This document shows, piece after piece, positions 1-9,138 of a stretch of 64,000 nt of DNA. A program made the translations under genes and the position numbers. Numbering within the stretch: the stretch's first letter is position 1; every line of letters begins with the position of its first letter. The notes under the pieces were generated by a model. It had not been told where the DNA came from. It ran no database searches and saw only the letters and a list, made by a program, of their open reading frames with translations. The stretch is from assembly GCA_964512995.1 (NCBI GenBank), contig CAZELM010000005.1, positions 1 to 64,000 of the forward strand, written 5' to 3'. This DNA is from CAZELM01 sp964512995. GTDB lineage: Bacteria > CSSED10-310.

Positions 1-4
1 ACGG

Positions 5-53
5 GTCTGAACCGCTGATGACGCAGATGAAGCGGATTGCGCTGATGGCGGGG
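5..53. repeat. Left inverted flank of the GxxExxY cassette (9-bp periodic)
   Basis: From position 11 the sequence reads as consecutive 9-mers ending in GAT (ACCGCTGAT, GACGCAGAT, GAAGCGGAT, TGCGCTGAT), preceded by GTCTGA at 5-10 and followed by a G run. The reverse complement of 783-828 has the same order: GTCTAA, ACCACAGAT, TACGCTGAT, AAAACGGAT, GGCGCAGAT, then GGGAGT. The two flanks therefore form an imperfect inverted repeat around the gene at 252-683. Seen directly; the function is unknown. Confidence 0.7.
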
Positions 54-251
54 GGTCGTTGCAGGGAGTGTATCCGATTAAAGGGGTGGAACTTGTCCAT
101 TTCATTGACGTTTGAATTTCCATATACTGGAAATAGATTGACTCGATTCAATCTACAAATTTCAAAAATTGAACACATTAATCAATCCAAGAGCAGCAGA
201 ACTGGATTAAAACCACTTGCGAAAACCATCGATGTAAAGTGACAACCGATT

Positions 252-683
252 ATGGATGAGAGTTATCTGTTTTCTGAAATCACTCAAAAAATAATTGGCG
301 CTGCTATGAAAGTGCATTCGGCATTGGGTAATGGATTTCAGGAGGTTATTTACCAGAGAGCCTTGGCAATTGAATTGGAGAAATGCGGATTACGATATGG
401 TCGAGAGATAGAAATGGCCCTCTATTATCATGATCAGTTGATTGGTACACGCAGAGTTGATTTCCTCGTTGAGGACAAAGTTATGATTGAAATAAAAGCA
501 CGAACGCATTTGGATGAAACGCACCTAGCTCAAGCCATAAATTACCTCGAAGCTTATCACCTCCAGGTCGGTTTACTTATCAACTTTGGAACTCCAAAGC
601 TCGAATATAAACGCATCATTTCCAGCAAAACCAAGCCAACCACCCGGAAGATCGGCAAACAATCCGATGCCCAAAAGGCGTGA
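252..683 (+). CDS. GxxExxY family protein (PD-(D/E)XK nuclease-like fold)
   Basis: This 143-residue protein carries the signature that names the family, GFQEVIY near residues 28-34, after a typical N-terminus (MKVHSALGNG). A later segment, VDFLVEDKVMIEIKA (residues about 69-83), has the D...ExK spacing of a PD-(D/E)XK nuclease-like core. The conserved end of the family is LINFGTPKLEYKRI at about residue 121. The last 20 residues (SKTKP... to QKA) look like read-through into flanking repeat DNA and may not be functional. The ribosome-binding site is weak. Biochemical function of the family is not established; many genomes carry several paralogues. The gene sits alone between inverted 9-bp-periodic flanks, which suggests a small mobile or amplified cassette (inference). 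Confidence 0.9.
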   Translation: MDESYLFSEITQKIIGAAMKVHSALGNGFQEVIYQRALAIELEKCGLRYGREIEMALYYHDQLIGTRRVDFLVEDKVMIEIKARTHLDETHLAQAINYLEAYHLQVGLLINFGTPKLEYKRIISSKTKPTTRKIGKQSDAQKA

Positions 684-782
684 ATCCCAAAACCGCTCAG
701 CCGGAAACCCATCCATAACGAAGAAACACCAAAATAAAAGATAATCCGTTAAACAGCAACGCCCAAATGGCATCGGCAATAC

Positions 783-828
783 TCCCATCTGCGCCATCCG
801 TTTTATCAGCGTAATCTGTGGTTTAGAC
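783..828. repeat. Right inverted flank of the GxxExxY cassette
   Basis: On the plus strand this reads as 9-mers beginning with ATC: ATCTGCGCC, ATCCGTTTT, ATCAGCGTA, ATCTGTGGT, then TTAGAC. It is the inverse of the left flank at 5-53. It runs directly into the tandem array that follows. Confidence 0.7.
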
Positions 829-1170
829 TTCTGCCACGCACCCACCCAATGCCAACGCCAATCCCTCCATCTGCTTAATCTGCTTAATCAGCGTAATCTG
901 CGGTNNNNNNNNNNNNNNNNNNNNNNNNNNNNNNNNNNNNNNNNNNNNNNNNNNNNNNNNNNNNNNNNNNNNNNNNNNNNNNNNNNNNNNNNNNNNNNNN
1001 NNNNCCCGTGCCAACGCCAATCCCTCCATCTGCTTAATCTGCTTAATCAGCGTAATCTGCGGTTCAGACCTCTTCCCTCGCACTCACCCCGTGCCAACGC
1101 CAATCCCTCCATCTGCTTAATCTGCTTAATCAGCGTAATCTGTGGTTCAGACTTCTGCCACGCACCCACC
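829..1170. repeat. Tandem array, about 83-bp unit with internal 9-bp repeats
   Basis: The unit contains GCCAACGCCAATCCCTCC followed by the 9-mers ATCTGCTTA, ATCTGCTTA, ATCAGCGTA and ATCTGCGGT. Copies begin near 851, 1010 and 1093; the last two are 83 bp apart. The first and last copies end with nearly the same CTTCTGCCACGCACCCACC tail (near 829-847 and 1151-1170). A 100-N gap interrupts the array, so the real copy number is unknown. There are no unique spacers, so this is not CRISPR. Confidence 0.85.
905..1004. other. Assembly gap (100 N)
   Basis: Exactly 100 N, a conventional placeholder. It lies inside the 83-bp tandem array, so the true length is probably unknown. Confidence 0.98.
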
Positions 1171-1509
1171 TCAAATACCAAAGCCACGACAGAATAATTG
1201 ACACACTGGTGATTATTCATTATTTTCTTTATGGTTGATCGATCATCAAGACGGGTTTTTCGGATAATTGCATTATATAGTCATGATTCATCATCATTTT
1301 GAACAAGCCGGTGTTTTTCCCCAATCAGCAATCCCCAATGCTGACGGACATGATTCGTGCATCTCATCACAGACAAAGACATATCCAAGCCCGTGGTGCT
1401 GCTCGCTACCCATCTTTGTTAGCTTTTTTAACTATTTCTCACTCGCGATTGATTCTGAAACTCCATAGTGGAGTTTGTCATCTGTCATCATCAACCAGGG
1501 AGGTATTCC
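1171..1509. other. Intergenic region, no gene recognised
   Basis: This AT-richer stretch separates the repeat array from the next gene. Short open frames here have no recognisable protein features. It should hold the promoter of the gene starting at 1510, but I see no convincing -35/-10 pair. Confidence 0.5.
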
Positions 1510-4500
1510 ATGATTAGACCAACGGTTATGTGGTTGATCACCTTGCTCATCACGTGTGGTGGATGGGCATCCGATTTTTCTCTCGAAAAGACAATCGTTC
1601 CGGATCAACTGGACGCGGTCCAGGCTGCACCTGTTCTGAACGGTGCCCCGGAAAAGCCTCACGCATCAGAGGCTGAAACATCCAATCTGATCGGCAAAGA
1701 TTGTTACAGCCAGATTCCCGGAGCGCTCAATGTTGCGAAACAGACGGATTCGAACTCCGAACGCGAAAATGGACCAGCGCGTCAGGCATCTCCGATTCAA
1801 TCGGTGAGTCGGGACAGACAGGCGTCTTTGCTGAAAGCGTTGGCGGACCGGGGTCAGAAATTCGAAGGGCTCCAGATTCATCTCCGGCCGGACAAAAACC
1901 CGTCCCGTGATGTAGATACGACGTATTATTCATATTGGACCAGTTCACCAGAACTCTATTATATTTACTCGTCCAGCTTCACATCAGCGACATGGGTCGG
2001 TTCGATTTTTGTCCCATCCGATGATGGAATATGGCCATACAAAGTCACGGATTTCAAATTCTTAAACCGTCTCGATACGGCACCATGGCAGCATGTCGGT
2101 GTCATTCAGGATGGATCGTGGTATCCGACCACCACGGCCGGAACCCAGTTCACCAACTATTACGGTCCAGCCATGGACTGGGCCAATCTGGACATGCGCG
2201 ATCACGATGTCTATTTTGATATGGACAATCTGGCCCTTCATGCCCTGATTAATTGGTGCGCGGGAGGTGGAAACTGCAACTCAATGGGCGCAGATCGCAC
2301 CACACCCAGTACGGTTGACTGGGATACCAATTCAGTGGACGGTGTGAACTGGGTCACGTATACCAATCTCGACTGGATGCACATTCTAACGATCGAAGTC
2401 ATGCCAGACTATGGCGAACTGGCGTATTATTTCCCGTTCCCGCTCGGGTCGACCATCAATCACAACACCTGTGCCAATGCAGCGTCCGGTGTGGAAAACG
2501 ATTATTATCCCCCGAGCAGTTACACAGGCGGCGATGGTCCGGACCTGATCTACAACGTATACCCTCCCGTAAACATGAACCTGGGGATCAATCTCGTTCC
2601 CAATGGATGGGACGGCATGATCTACATCTGCACGGATTATGCGGATATCGAAAACACGACCATCGGATTCATGAACAACGGTGGACTGGGCATCGCTGAA
2701 ACGCTCAATGGTATCGCACTGACCGCCGAGACCGATTATTATGTGATCATTGACGGTGTTGGCATCGATGACTGCGGGGATTTCGATCTGACCATGTCCG
2801 CCATCGGACTGGCTCCGCTCAATGACACCTGCTCGAATCCAACCAATATCACGACGCTCCCTTACTCCATCACCAGCAACACGTACAATGCGGATGATGA
2901 TTATGATGGAATGACATGCGGATTGATCGCGGATGGCGCGGATGTGGTCTATCGCTATACTCCCACAGCAGAAGAAGCCCTGAGCGTGACACTGACGCCC
3001 ATGGATTTCGATGGTGTTCTCTATATCACCACGGCCTGCCCGCCGGTCGATGAGGCCGATTGTATTGCAGTGGCCGACATGTATGGGGAAGGCGATGCCG
3101 AAGCGATCGCATGCTTCCTGGCCGTAGCCGGAACGACCTATTACATTTTCGTGGACGGGTATCAGATGGACGACAAGGGCGCTTTCGACTTATCCATCGA
3201 CTCCGCGACAATCGCTGCGAATGAAACCTGTGCAACCGCTCAGACAATCATTCCCGGAGAGGAAATCACGGGCAATACCATGTGTGCCGATGATGATTAT
3301 GACGGCGATTGCGGAACCGGACTGACCCTGGAAGGCGGAGACCTGGCCTATTCCTATACTCCCACGGAAGACCAGGTTCTGGCTGTCATTCTGGATCCCG
3401 TTGGGTTTGACGGAGTGATCTACATGGTCACAACCTGCACCAGTGAAATGACATCCTGTGTGGCATACGCCGATCTCGCCGGCGTGGGTGGTGAAGAGAA
3501 TTTCTGTGTGGATCTGACTGCCGGAACGACCTACTATCTGATCGTGGACGGTGTCTCCGGTGGTGGCGATTTAACATTGTGGGCGCAGTTGACCACACGG
3601 CCGGTAAACGATACCTGCGACACAGCGGAAGCCATTCCCGCCATTCCCCTCACCTATTACATGTATGGCGACGGATACCTCTCATGTGGCGGTGACGACT
3701 ATGATCCGACCGCAGCAGGCTGCACCGGAACCGATCTCCCGGGACCGGATACCGTTTACAGCTATACGCCAACAGAAAATCAGAACATCTCTTTCATGGC
3801 ATCTTCCTATTATGGCGATTTCGACATCGCAGTCTATGTCACGACCGATTGCGTCGATCTGACAGGATGTGCCGGATCGGATAATGGCGGAATTGGTGTG
3901 GACGAGTTTATTCACTGTTATCCGGTGACTGCAGGAACAACCTATTATTTCGTCGTGGACACGCCGACAGTCGGGCTTCTGGGCCGGTACTACTTTGAAA
4001 TCTGGCCGGTGGAAACGTACACCAACGAAGCCTGTGCTTCGGCACTGACGATCGAGACGCTCCCGGCGGACATCTATGGTGATACTAGTTGTGCGACAAA
4101 CGATTACTCCCCGACCATGGGCGGATGTTTCAGCACTTCCGCTGACAGTCCGGATCTCGTATATGCCTATACCACCGGATCGGCAGCGGAAACGGTCACT
4201 GTGGTGTTTGATCCCTCGTTCTATACGGGATCGGTTTATGTTGTCACGGATTGCATGGATCTGGATAATTGTCTGGCTGGAGAATACAGCGAATACCCAG
4301 GTGCTCCTGTTTTGTTATCCTGTCTGGAATTCCAGGCTGCGACCACCTACTACATCATTGTCGATGGATCATTGGGAGATATGGAAACGGGACGATTCAC
4401 CCTCCACGTCGAAAAAACCACTCCACCAGCGAATGATGATTGTGCGACCGCCCAGACGATCTCCGCATTCCCGGCCTTGATTGAGACCAACACCTACTGC

Positions 4501-5727
4501 GCGGACAATACCTATTCTCTGAACATGGAAGGCGAGTATTATCTTTTGGGACATGATCTGGTCTACCACCTCACTCCCACAGAGACCGGACTGTATACAT
4601 TCACCATGATCCCACAGGATTTCTACGGCGCATTCCTGTTGATCGAAGGCGCGTGTGAAACCGGAACGATTATCGACGGATGGCTCTCCATTGATCCCGG
4701 TACATCGCGAAGCCTGGCCTGTGTGGAACTGACGCAGAACACAAACTATTACGTGATTGTGGATGGTGATGGATTTTATGACTACGGCCATTTCCAGTTC
4801 ACGATCGAACAGAGCGGAATTCCTGCCAACGATACCTGCGCTGTTGCGACCCTGGTCGATGCGTTACCTTATTCAGTTCAGGGAAGCACCATCTGTGCCG
4901 GAACCGATTATGATCCGCTGGATGGCGGCTGCGCCACATATGAGCAACCAGGTCCGGATGTGGTCTATTCGTATACACCAGCGTCGGATGCGACGATCAC
5001 GGTAACCATGTATGCTGACTCATTTGATGGATCCATCTACATGGTGACGAATTGCGCCGACCCGGCTACGTCATGTGTTGCCGGATCAGACAATTACATA
5101 GCCGGTTATGCGGAATCACTGGGAGTCGTTCCGGTGACAGCGGGTATTACCTATTACATCATCGTCGATTCTTGGGACACTTACGAATCCGGAGCTTTCA
5201 CTCTGACTGTCGAGCAGGTCGAGATTCCCGAGAACGATACCTGTGAAACTGCCGCATCGATTTCCGCTCTGCCCTATTCAGTTGAGGGAACCACCGCCTA
5301 TGCCGGAACAGATTACGATCCCGGCGAAGAAGGATGTGCGTTGTTTTCACAACCCGGTCCGGATGTGGTCTATTCCTTCGCGCCAGCCACCAACATGATG
5401 ATCACCGTCACGATGGAATCCACAGCCTTCGATGGATCTGTCTACATTGTCACCGATTGTATGGATCCCGTGAATTCGTGCATCGCCGGATCCGACATGT
5501 ATGTCGCAGGGTCGGCGGAAGTATTGCAGGCAATCACAGTCTCTGCCGGAACCCGGTACAACATCATCGTGGATTCTTGGGATACCATGGAATATGGAAC
5601 ATTCAACCTGACCGTCGATGAATATATTCCGCCCCCGATTCCAGCGACAGGCCCGATCGGATTGGGTATATTGCTGCTGGCAATCACGGGATTGCTGGGA
5701 TTCCGTTCATCCCGCGGACGAAACTGA
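1510..5727 (+). CDS. Large secreted protein, eight PPC-like repeats, GPIG C-terminal sorting tail
   Basis: The start at 1510 is chosen because GGGAGG lies about 5-6 bases upstream and because it begins a clean signal peptide (MIRPTVMWLITLLITCGGWAS). The 1405-residue product has a unique N-terminal region of about 330 residues, then eight repeats of about 125-135 residues. Each repeat opens with N-[DEH]-x-C (NHNTCANA, NDTCSNP, NETCATA, NDTCDTA, NEACASA, NDDCATA, NDTCAVA, NDTCETA). Each contains DxVYxYTP-like and TTYYxIVDG-like motifs, resembling bacterial pre-peptidase C-terminal (PPC) beta-sandwich domains. The end is PPPIPATGPIGLGILLLAI, a hydrophobic segment and an Arg-rich tail, like the tripartite PEP-CTERM/IPTL-CTERM signals. 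Function unknown; surface or extracellular location is inferred. A strong terminator follows at 5746. Confidence 0.85.
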   Translation: MIRPTVMWLITLLITCGGWASDFSLEKTIVPDQLDAVQAAPVLNGAPEKPHASEAETSNLIGKDCYSQIPGALNVAKQTDSNSERENGPARQASPIQSVSRDRQASLLKALADRGQKFEGLQIHLRPDKNPSRDVDTTYYSYWTSSPELYYIYSSSFTSATWVGSIFVPSDDGIWPYKVTDFKFLNRLDTAPWQHVGVIQDGSWYPTTTAGTQFTNYYGPAMDWANLDMRDHDVYFDMDNLALHALINWCAGGGNCNSMGADRTTPSTVDWDTNSVDGVNWVTYTNLDWMHILTIEVMPDYGELAYYFPFPLGSTINHNTCANAASGVENDYYPPSSYTGGDGPDLIYNVYPPVNMNLGINLVPNGWDGMIYICTDYADIENTTIGFMNNGGLGIAETLNGIALTAETDYYVIIDGVGIDDCGDFDLTMSAIGLAPLNDTCSNPTNITTLPYSITSNTYNADDDYDGMTCGLIADGADVVYRYTPTAEEALSVTLTPMDFDGVLYITTACPPVDEADCIAVADMYGEGDAEAIACFLAVAGTTYYIFVDGYQMDDKGAFDLSIDSATIAANETCATAQTIIPGEEITGNTMCADDDYDGDCGTGLTLEGGDLAYSYTPTEDQVLAVILDPVGFDGVIYMVTTCTSEMTSCVAYADLAGVGGEENFCVDLTAGTTYYLIVDGVSGGGDLTLWAQLTTRPVNDTCDTAEAIPAIPLTYYMYGDGYLSCGGDDYDPTAAGCTGTDLPGPDTVYSYTPTENQNISFMASSYYGDFDIAVYVTTDCVDLTGCAGSDNGGIGVDEFIHCYPVTAGTTYYFVVDTPTVGLLGRYYFEIWPVETYTNEACASALTIETLPADIYGDTSCATNDYSPTMGGCFSTSADSPDLVYAYTTGSAAETVTVVFDPSFYTGSVYVVTDCMDLDNCLAGEYSEYPGAPVLLSCLEFQAATTYYIIVDGSLGDMETGRFTLHVEKTTPPANDDCATAQTISAFPALIETNTYCADNTYSLNMEGEYYLLGHDLVYHLTPTETGLYTFTMIPQDFYGAFLLIEGACETGTIIDGWLSIDPGTSRSLACVELTQNTNYYVIVDGDGFYDYGHFQFTIEQSGIPANDTCAVATLVDALPYSVQGSTICAGTDYDPLDGGCATYEQPGPDVVYSYTPASDATITVTMYADSFDGSIYMVTNCADPATSCVAGSDNYIAGYAESLGVVPVTAGITYYIIVDSWDTYESGAFTLTVEQVEIPENDTCETAASISALPYSVEGTTAYAGTDYDPGEEGCALFSQPGPDVVYSFAPATNMMITVTMESTAFDGSVYIVTDCMDPVNSCIAGSDMYVAGSAEVLQAITVSAGTRYNIIVDSWDTMEYGTFNLTVDEYIPPPIPATGPIGLGILLLAITGLLGFRSSRGRN

Positions 5728-5745
5728 TAACTGCTGACTGATCAG

Positions 5746-5775
5746 AAGCCTCTCCTCCGGGAGAGGCTTTTTTTT
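5746..5775 (+). terminator. Rho-independent terminator
   Basis: AAGCCTCTCC pairs perfectly with GGAGAGGCTT around a 4-base TCCG loop and is followed by a run of eight T. It lies 18 bases after the stop of the large secreted-protein gene. Confidence 0.93.
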
Positions 5776-5909
5776 GGTATAAATCAATTGATCGGGGAAG
5801 GAAAACAATACCGTGATACTCAGCACAAACGCCTGTCAAGTCCCACATTCATCCTTGATCCGTTTCCCGGAGAAAAAGTATGATTCTATGTTAATTGACC
5901 TCATCCCCA

Positions 5910-5977
5910 ATCCTTCCCGATGAATGGGGAAGGGCACATATGCAGGCTCCCTTTTACCCTCTCCCACCGGGAGAGGG
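5910..5977. repeat. Two perfect or near-perfect hairpins in an intergenic repeat
   Basis: CCTTCCCGATGAATGGGGAAGG (about 5913-5934) and CCCTCTCCCACCGGGAGAGGG (5957-5977, 9-bp perfect stem, 3-base loop) follow each other. Neither has a T run, so they are not typical terminators. They look like dispersed intergenic palindromic repeats and lead into the 65-bp tandem array. Confidence 0.6.
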
Positions 5978-6010
5978 TCGCCGGCCCATTCGCACGGAAT
6001 AGTCAAACCA

Positions 6011-6262
6011 CATGGCCGGCGGGGTGAGGGTGACANNNNNNNNNNNNNNNNNNNNNNNNNNNNNNNNNNNNNNNNNNNNNNNNNNNNNNNNNNNNNNNNN
6101 NNNNNNNNNNNNNNNNNNNNNNNNNNNNNNNNNNNTGCCCAGAGATCGCGCCAACACTGCTGGAAAATCCATCATCATGGCCGGCGGGGTGAGGGTGACA
6201 TGCCCAGAGATCGCGCCAACACTGCTGGAAAATCCATCATCATGGCCGGCGGGGTTGAGAGT
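6011..6262. repeat. Tandem array, 65-bp unit
   Basis: The unit starts at TGCCCAGAGATCGCG (6136 and 6201, 65 bp apart) and ends with CATGGCCGGCGGGGTGAGG then GTGACA. A partial unit precedes the gap (6011-6035); a diverged end (GGGGTTGAGAGT) closes the array near 6260. The 100-N gap at 6036-6135 lies within it, so copy number is unknown. It is not CRISPR because the copies abut without spacers. Confidence 0.85.
6036..6135. other. Assembly gap (100 N)
   Basis: Exactly 100 N inside the 65-bp tandem array; true size unknown. Confidence 0.98.
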
Positions 6263-6556
6263 ATCGCGCTCATTCCACAATGATGACCCCTTTATGTATA
6301 GACCGGTGATCAAATCCAGCCGGATGATGATATTCTTATCGATTTTGGATCTGCCACTTTTCATTTTTTACCCTTCGGTGTAACATATTCCGGTCAGATT
6401 TTTAAGATTCGGAATCCCCCACTCGAAAGCACCCAGTGGCGAGGCCGTCCAGGATATCAGGTAATGGCAGTCAACCCGCCGTGTCATCCGTTTTCGACCA
6501 TCAATTCTCGATATCCGTCTCTTGAAACTCTTCCGAAAAAAAGACGAGGAGATCGT

Positions 6557-9121
6557 ATGAATCATTATCCACCAAAATTGGACCATATCCGCTTTACCCT
6601 TCATACCCGAACACCTCGAAGACCTCGATGGCTCCCCGCCGTCTGGATGCTTCTGATCGGTTGCTCGCTCATTCTGATCTCATGCCATCACAATGGGAGC
6701 GGCACAGGTCTGCAATCCAGCCCGTCCGATCCCGTCATGTCCGCCATCGATCAACCGACTGATGTTTCCGGAGATCAGGAACCACGGGCATCGCTGTATG
6801 AAGAACTGGGCACGCTCCAGCGCATGCTGACGTATTGGAATCAGCAGCTTTCAGAACAGCAGGTAAAACTCGATCAACTCCGGCAACTGGGAGACACGGC
6901 TCGTCAGGAAACACTTCATGCATACATCGCTGCTCTGAATAAAACCCAGACGATCGAGAAGCGAATTCTGGCTCTGGAAAACTCTCAGGACGACACCGCG
7001 CACTCGGAAGACTCTCAAGAAATCTCTATGGAGACGGCTCTGCGTGATATTGACAACCATCGGTATCCGATCGCGATGCAATGGCTGAAAACGACCATCG
7101 AATCTTCGGATCCCATGCAGCGCTGCACCGCCCGTCTCCTGCTGGCTCGCGCCATGTCGGATCGGCTGAACTGGAGCGATGCCGTGCAATTATATCTGGA
7201 TACAGGCGAAGATCCGGAATGCCTCTGCCGCTCCCACAGTCTTCATCTGGCGGCGGATATCAAAGCCAACATCGCTGAGGAGACACTGGATGCGTCACCA
7301 GGTCTTGTTTCCGAAGTGATCTCCTTATATAAAGAAATTCTTTTCAATGATCGGGAATATCCATTCCGGGAGCAGGTGATGCGGTCCATGATGGAATTGA
7401 TGGCTCAAAAGGAATTCTGGGAACAGATGCTGCGGATTCTGGAGTCACTTGAAGAAACCGAGGAGACGCTCTACCGGAAATCCCAAGCGCTTTATCAACT
7501 GGACCGGTGGACGGAAGCCGAGCCGTTCCTTCGGAAATACTGGATCGACTATCCCGGTGGAATCCATGCGGCTGATGTGGAGAAACGCTACCGGACTGTT
7601 CTGACACAATTGAAAAAACCATTCCCGGACATTTCCATCGAGGAGACGTTCAAAAGAGCCAAAACACTGGATAAGAATGGGATACGCGATCAGGCCGGAG
7701 CTGCGTTCACCGAGCTGTTACAGGAGAAAATCAGTCCGGAAATGGAAGCGGAATGCCGCCTGCAACGAGCGAAGATTCTGCATGACACGCGGCGGAACGA
7801 AGCCGCACTGACCGAATATGAGACATTTCTCAAGCGTTTTCCGAAACATGGCGCAGTGGCAACCGCATTGATTCGAATGGGAACATTATATCGGAGAATG
7901 GATCGGGATGCAGACTACCTGCGTGTGACCGGACAGATTGTGGCTAACCATACTAAAAGCAGTCAATGGCCGGATGCGGTGATCGGCAGAGGGGAATACT
8001 ACCGGGGGTTGAAAAAATACGATCAGGCTGCTCGTGACTTTGACCTGCTGGCCAAACGTACCGATGAAAACGGAGCGATCGGACGGTGGAAACGGGCATG
8101 GATCGATTATGACCGGAAACGGTACAACGCTGCCATCACACAATTCGAATCACTCGCAGCCCGTGAAAAAGGAACCGGATGGGAACCACAGTGCCAGTAT
8201 TGGATCGGCCGATGTCTGGAGCTGATGGGAAAAACAGAAGAAGCTCAAAAAAAATATGAGAGCATCCTGTCGAATTATCCGTGGGATTATCCGGCGCTGC
8301 TGGCTGAAAAACATATGGCTGCCCAGAACAGACTGCGACTCTGGGAACCTGGAGCGATCCCTGAGTTATCGGATGAACAGCGAACCATTCCGCAGGTACA
8401 AAAAGCCCTGATTCTGACTCAGGCCGGATATTATCACCGCGCCTCCGTCGAGTGGGACAAGGCTTTGACGCTGGATAAATCGAACCAGTCCATTGCCTAT
8501 GAGACCGCCCGGTGCCGATACGAGGCGGGCGATATCTCGGGAGCACGGTCGCTGCTGACACGCGCGTTCTGGAAGGAACGTCGGAACGGCACATTCGCTC
8601 GGGAGGTCGCGGAAATGCTCTATCCGTTTCCCGCTTCGATCAAACCGCTCATCCTGGAAGCCGCGGATTCGGCATCGGTGGATCCCAGCCTTTTGATCTC
8701 CGTGATTCTCCAGGAAAGCGGGTTCGATCCAGCTTCCCTGTCCTATAATCTGGCTGCTGGATATATGCAACTGATGCCGGAGCTGTTCGACCGGATTACG
8801 CAACAGTGGGAAGAAGCCCCTCCGTCGATTGCCCGTTTCGAGCCGAAAACCAATCTCCGGGTCGGAGCGTCTTATCTCCGGCTGCTTCTGGACCGATACG
8901 ACGGTTCCATTCCCCAAGCCCTGGCAGGATATAATGCCGGGGAGCAACGTGTGGATCAGTGGCAGAATCAATTCCCAAATCTGAACGATGAAGAATGGGT
9001 GGAGCATATTCCATTTCAACAGACACGTCTGTTCGTAAAAAATATCCTGGAAAACTATCGATGTGTTAGAATCGTTTATGGAGATGATGTGTCGCCGAAG
9101 GCGGCTGGGCGAGACAATTAA
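6557..9121 (+). CDS. TPR-containing lytic murein transglycosylase, lipoprotein (Slt-like)
   Basis: The start at 6557 follows GAGGAG by 6-7 bases and gives a basic N-terminus, a hydrophobic segment and a lipobox (LISC), so the 854-residue protein is probably a lipoprotein. After a coiled-coil-like stretch (residues about 75-140) comes a long alpha-helical TPR-type solenoid (about 150-690). The C-terminal 130 residues are a transglycosylase SLT domain: VILQESGFDP with the catalytic Glu at about residue 720, AAGYMQLMP, and ALAGYNAG. The family cleaves MurNAc-GlcNAc bonds in peptidoglycan with formation of 1,6-anhydroMurNAc. The arrangement matches Slt70-type enzymes but is larger. The gene ends 17 bases before the next start, so co-transcription is likely. 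Confidence 0.9.
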   Translation: MNHYPPKLDHIRFTLHTRTPRRPRWLPAVWMLLIGCSLILISCHHNGSGTGLQSSPSDPVMSAIDQPTDVSGDQEPRASLYEELGTLQRMLTYWNQQLSEQQVKLDQLRQLGDTARQETLHAYIAALNKTQTIEKRILALENSQDDTAHSEDSQEISMETALRDIDNHRYPIAMQWLKTTIESSDPMQRCTARLLLARAMSDRLNWSDAVQLYLDTGEDPECLCRSHSLHLAADIKANIAEETLDASPGLVSEVISLYKEILFNDREYPFREQVMRSMMELMAQKEFWEQMLRILESLEETEETLYRKSQALYQLDRWTEAEPFLRKYWIDYPGGIHAADVEKRYRTVLTQLKKPFPDISIEETFKRAKTLDKNGIRDQAGAAFTELLQEKISPEMEAECRLQRAKILHDTRRNEAALTEYETFLKRFPKHGAVATALIRMGTLYRRMDRDADYLRVTGQIVANHTKSSQWPDAVIGRGEYYRGLKKYDQAARDFDLLAKRTDENGAIGRWKRAWIDYDRKRYNAAITQFESLAAREKGTGWEPQCQYWIGRCLELMGKTEEAQKKYESILSNYPWDYPALLAEKHMAAQNRLRLWEPGAIPELSDEQRTIPQVQKALILTQAGYYHRASVEWDKALTLDKSNQSIAYETARCRYEAGDISGARSLLTRAFWKERRNGTFAREVAEMLYPFPASIKPLILEAADSASVDPSLLISVILQESGFDPASLSYNLAAGYMQLMPELFDRITQQWEEAPPSIARFEPKTNLRVGASYLRLLLDRYDGSIPQALAGYNAGEQRVDQWQNQFPNLNDEEWVEHIPFQQTRLFVKNILENYRCVRIVYGDDVSPKAAGRDN

Positions 9122-9138
9122 CGAGGAGGAAACTGACA

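Noticed and set aside
823..1083. Minus-strand open frame across the first gap
   Set aside because: It is translation of the tandem repeat and N placeholder (ITLIKQIKQME-type repeats), not a gene.
829..1170. Possible CRISPR array
   Set aside because: The repeats abut each other with no unique spacers and there are no cas genes.
6011..6262. Possible CRISPR array or coding repeat
   Set aside because: 65-bp copies are contiguous without spacers, and the open frames through them depend on the N gap.
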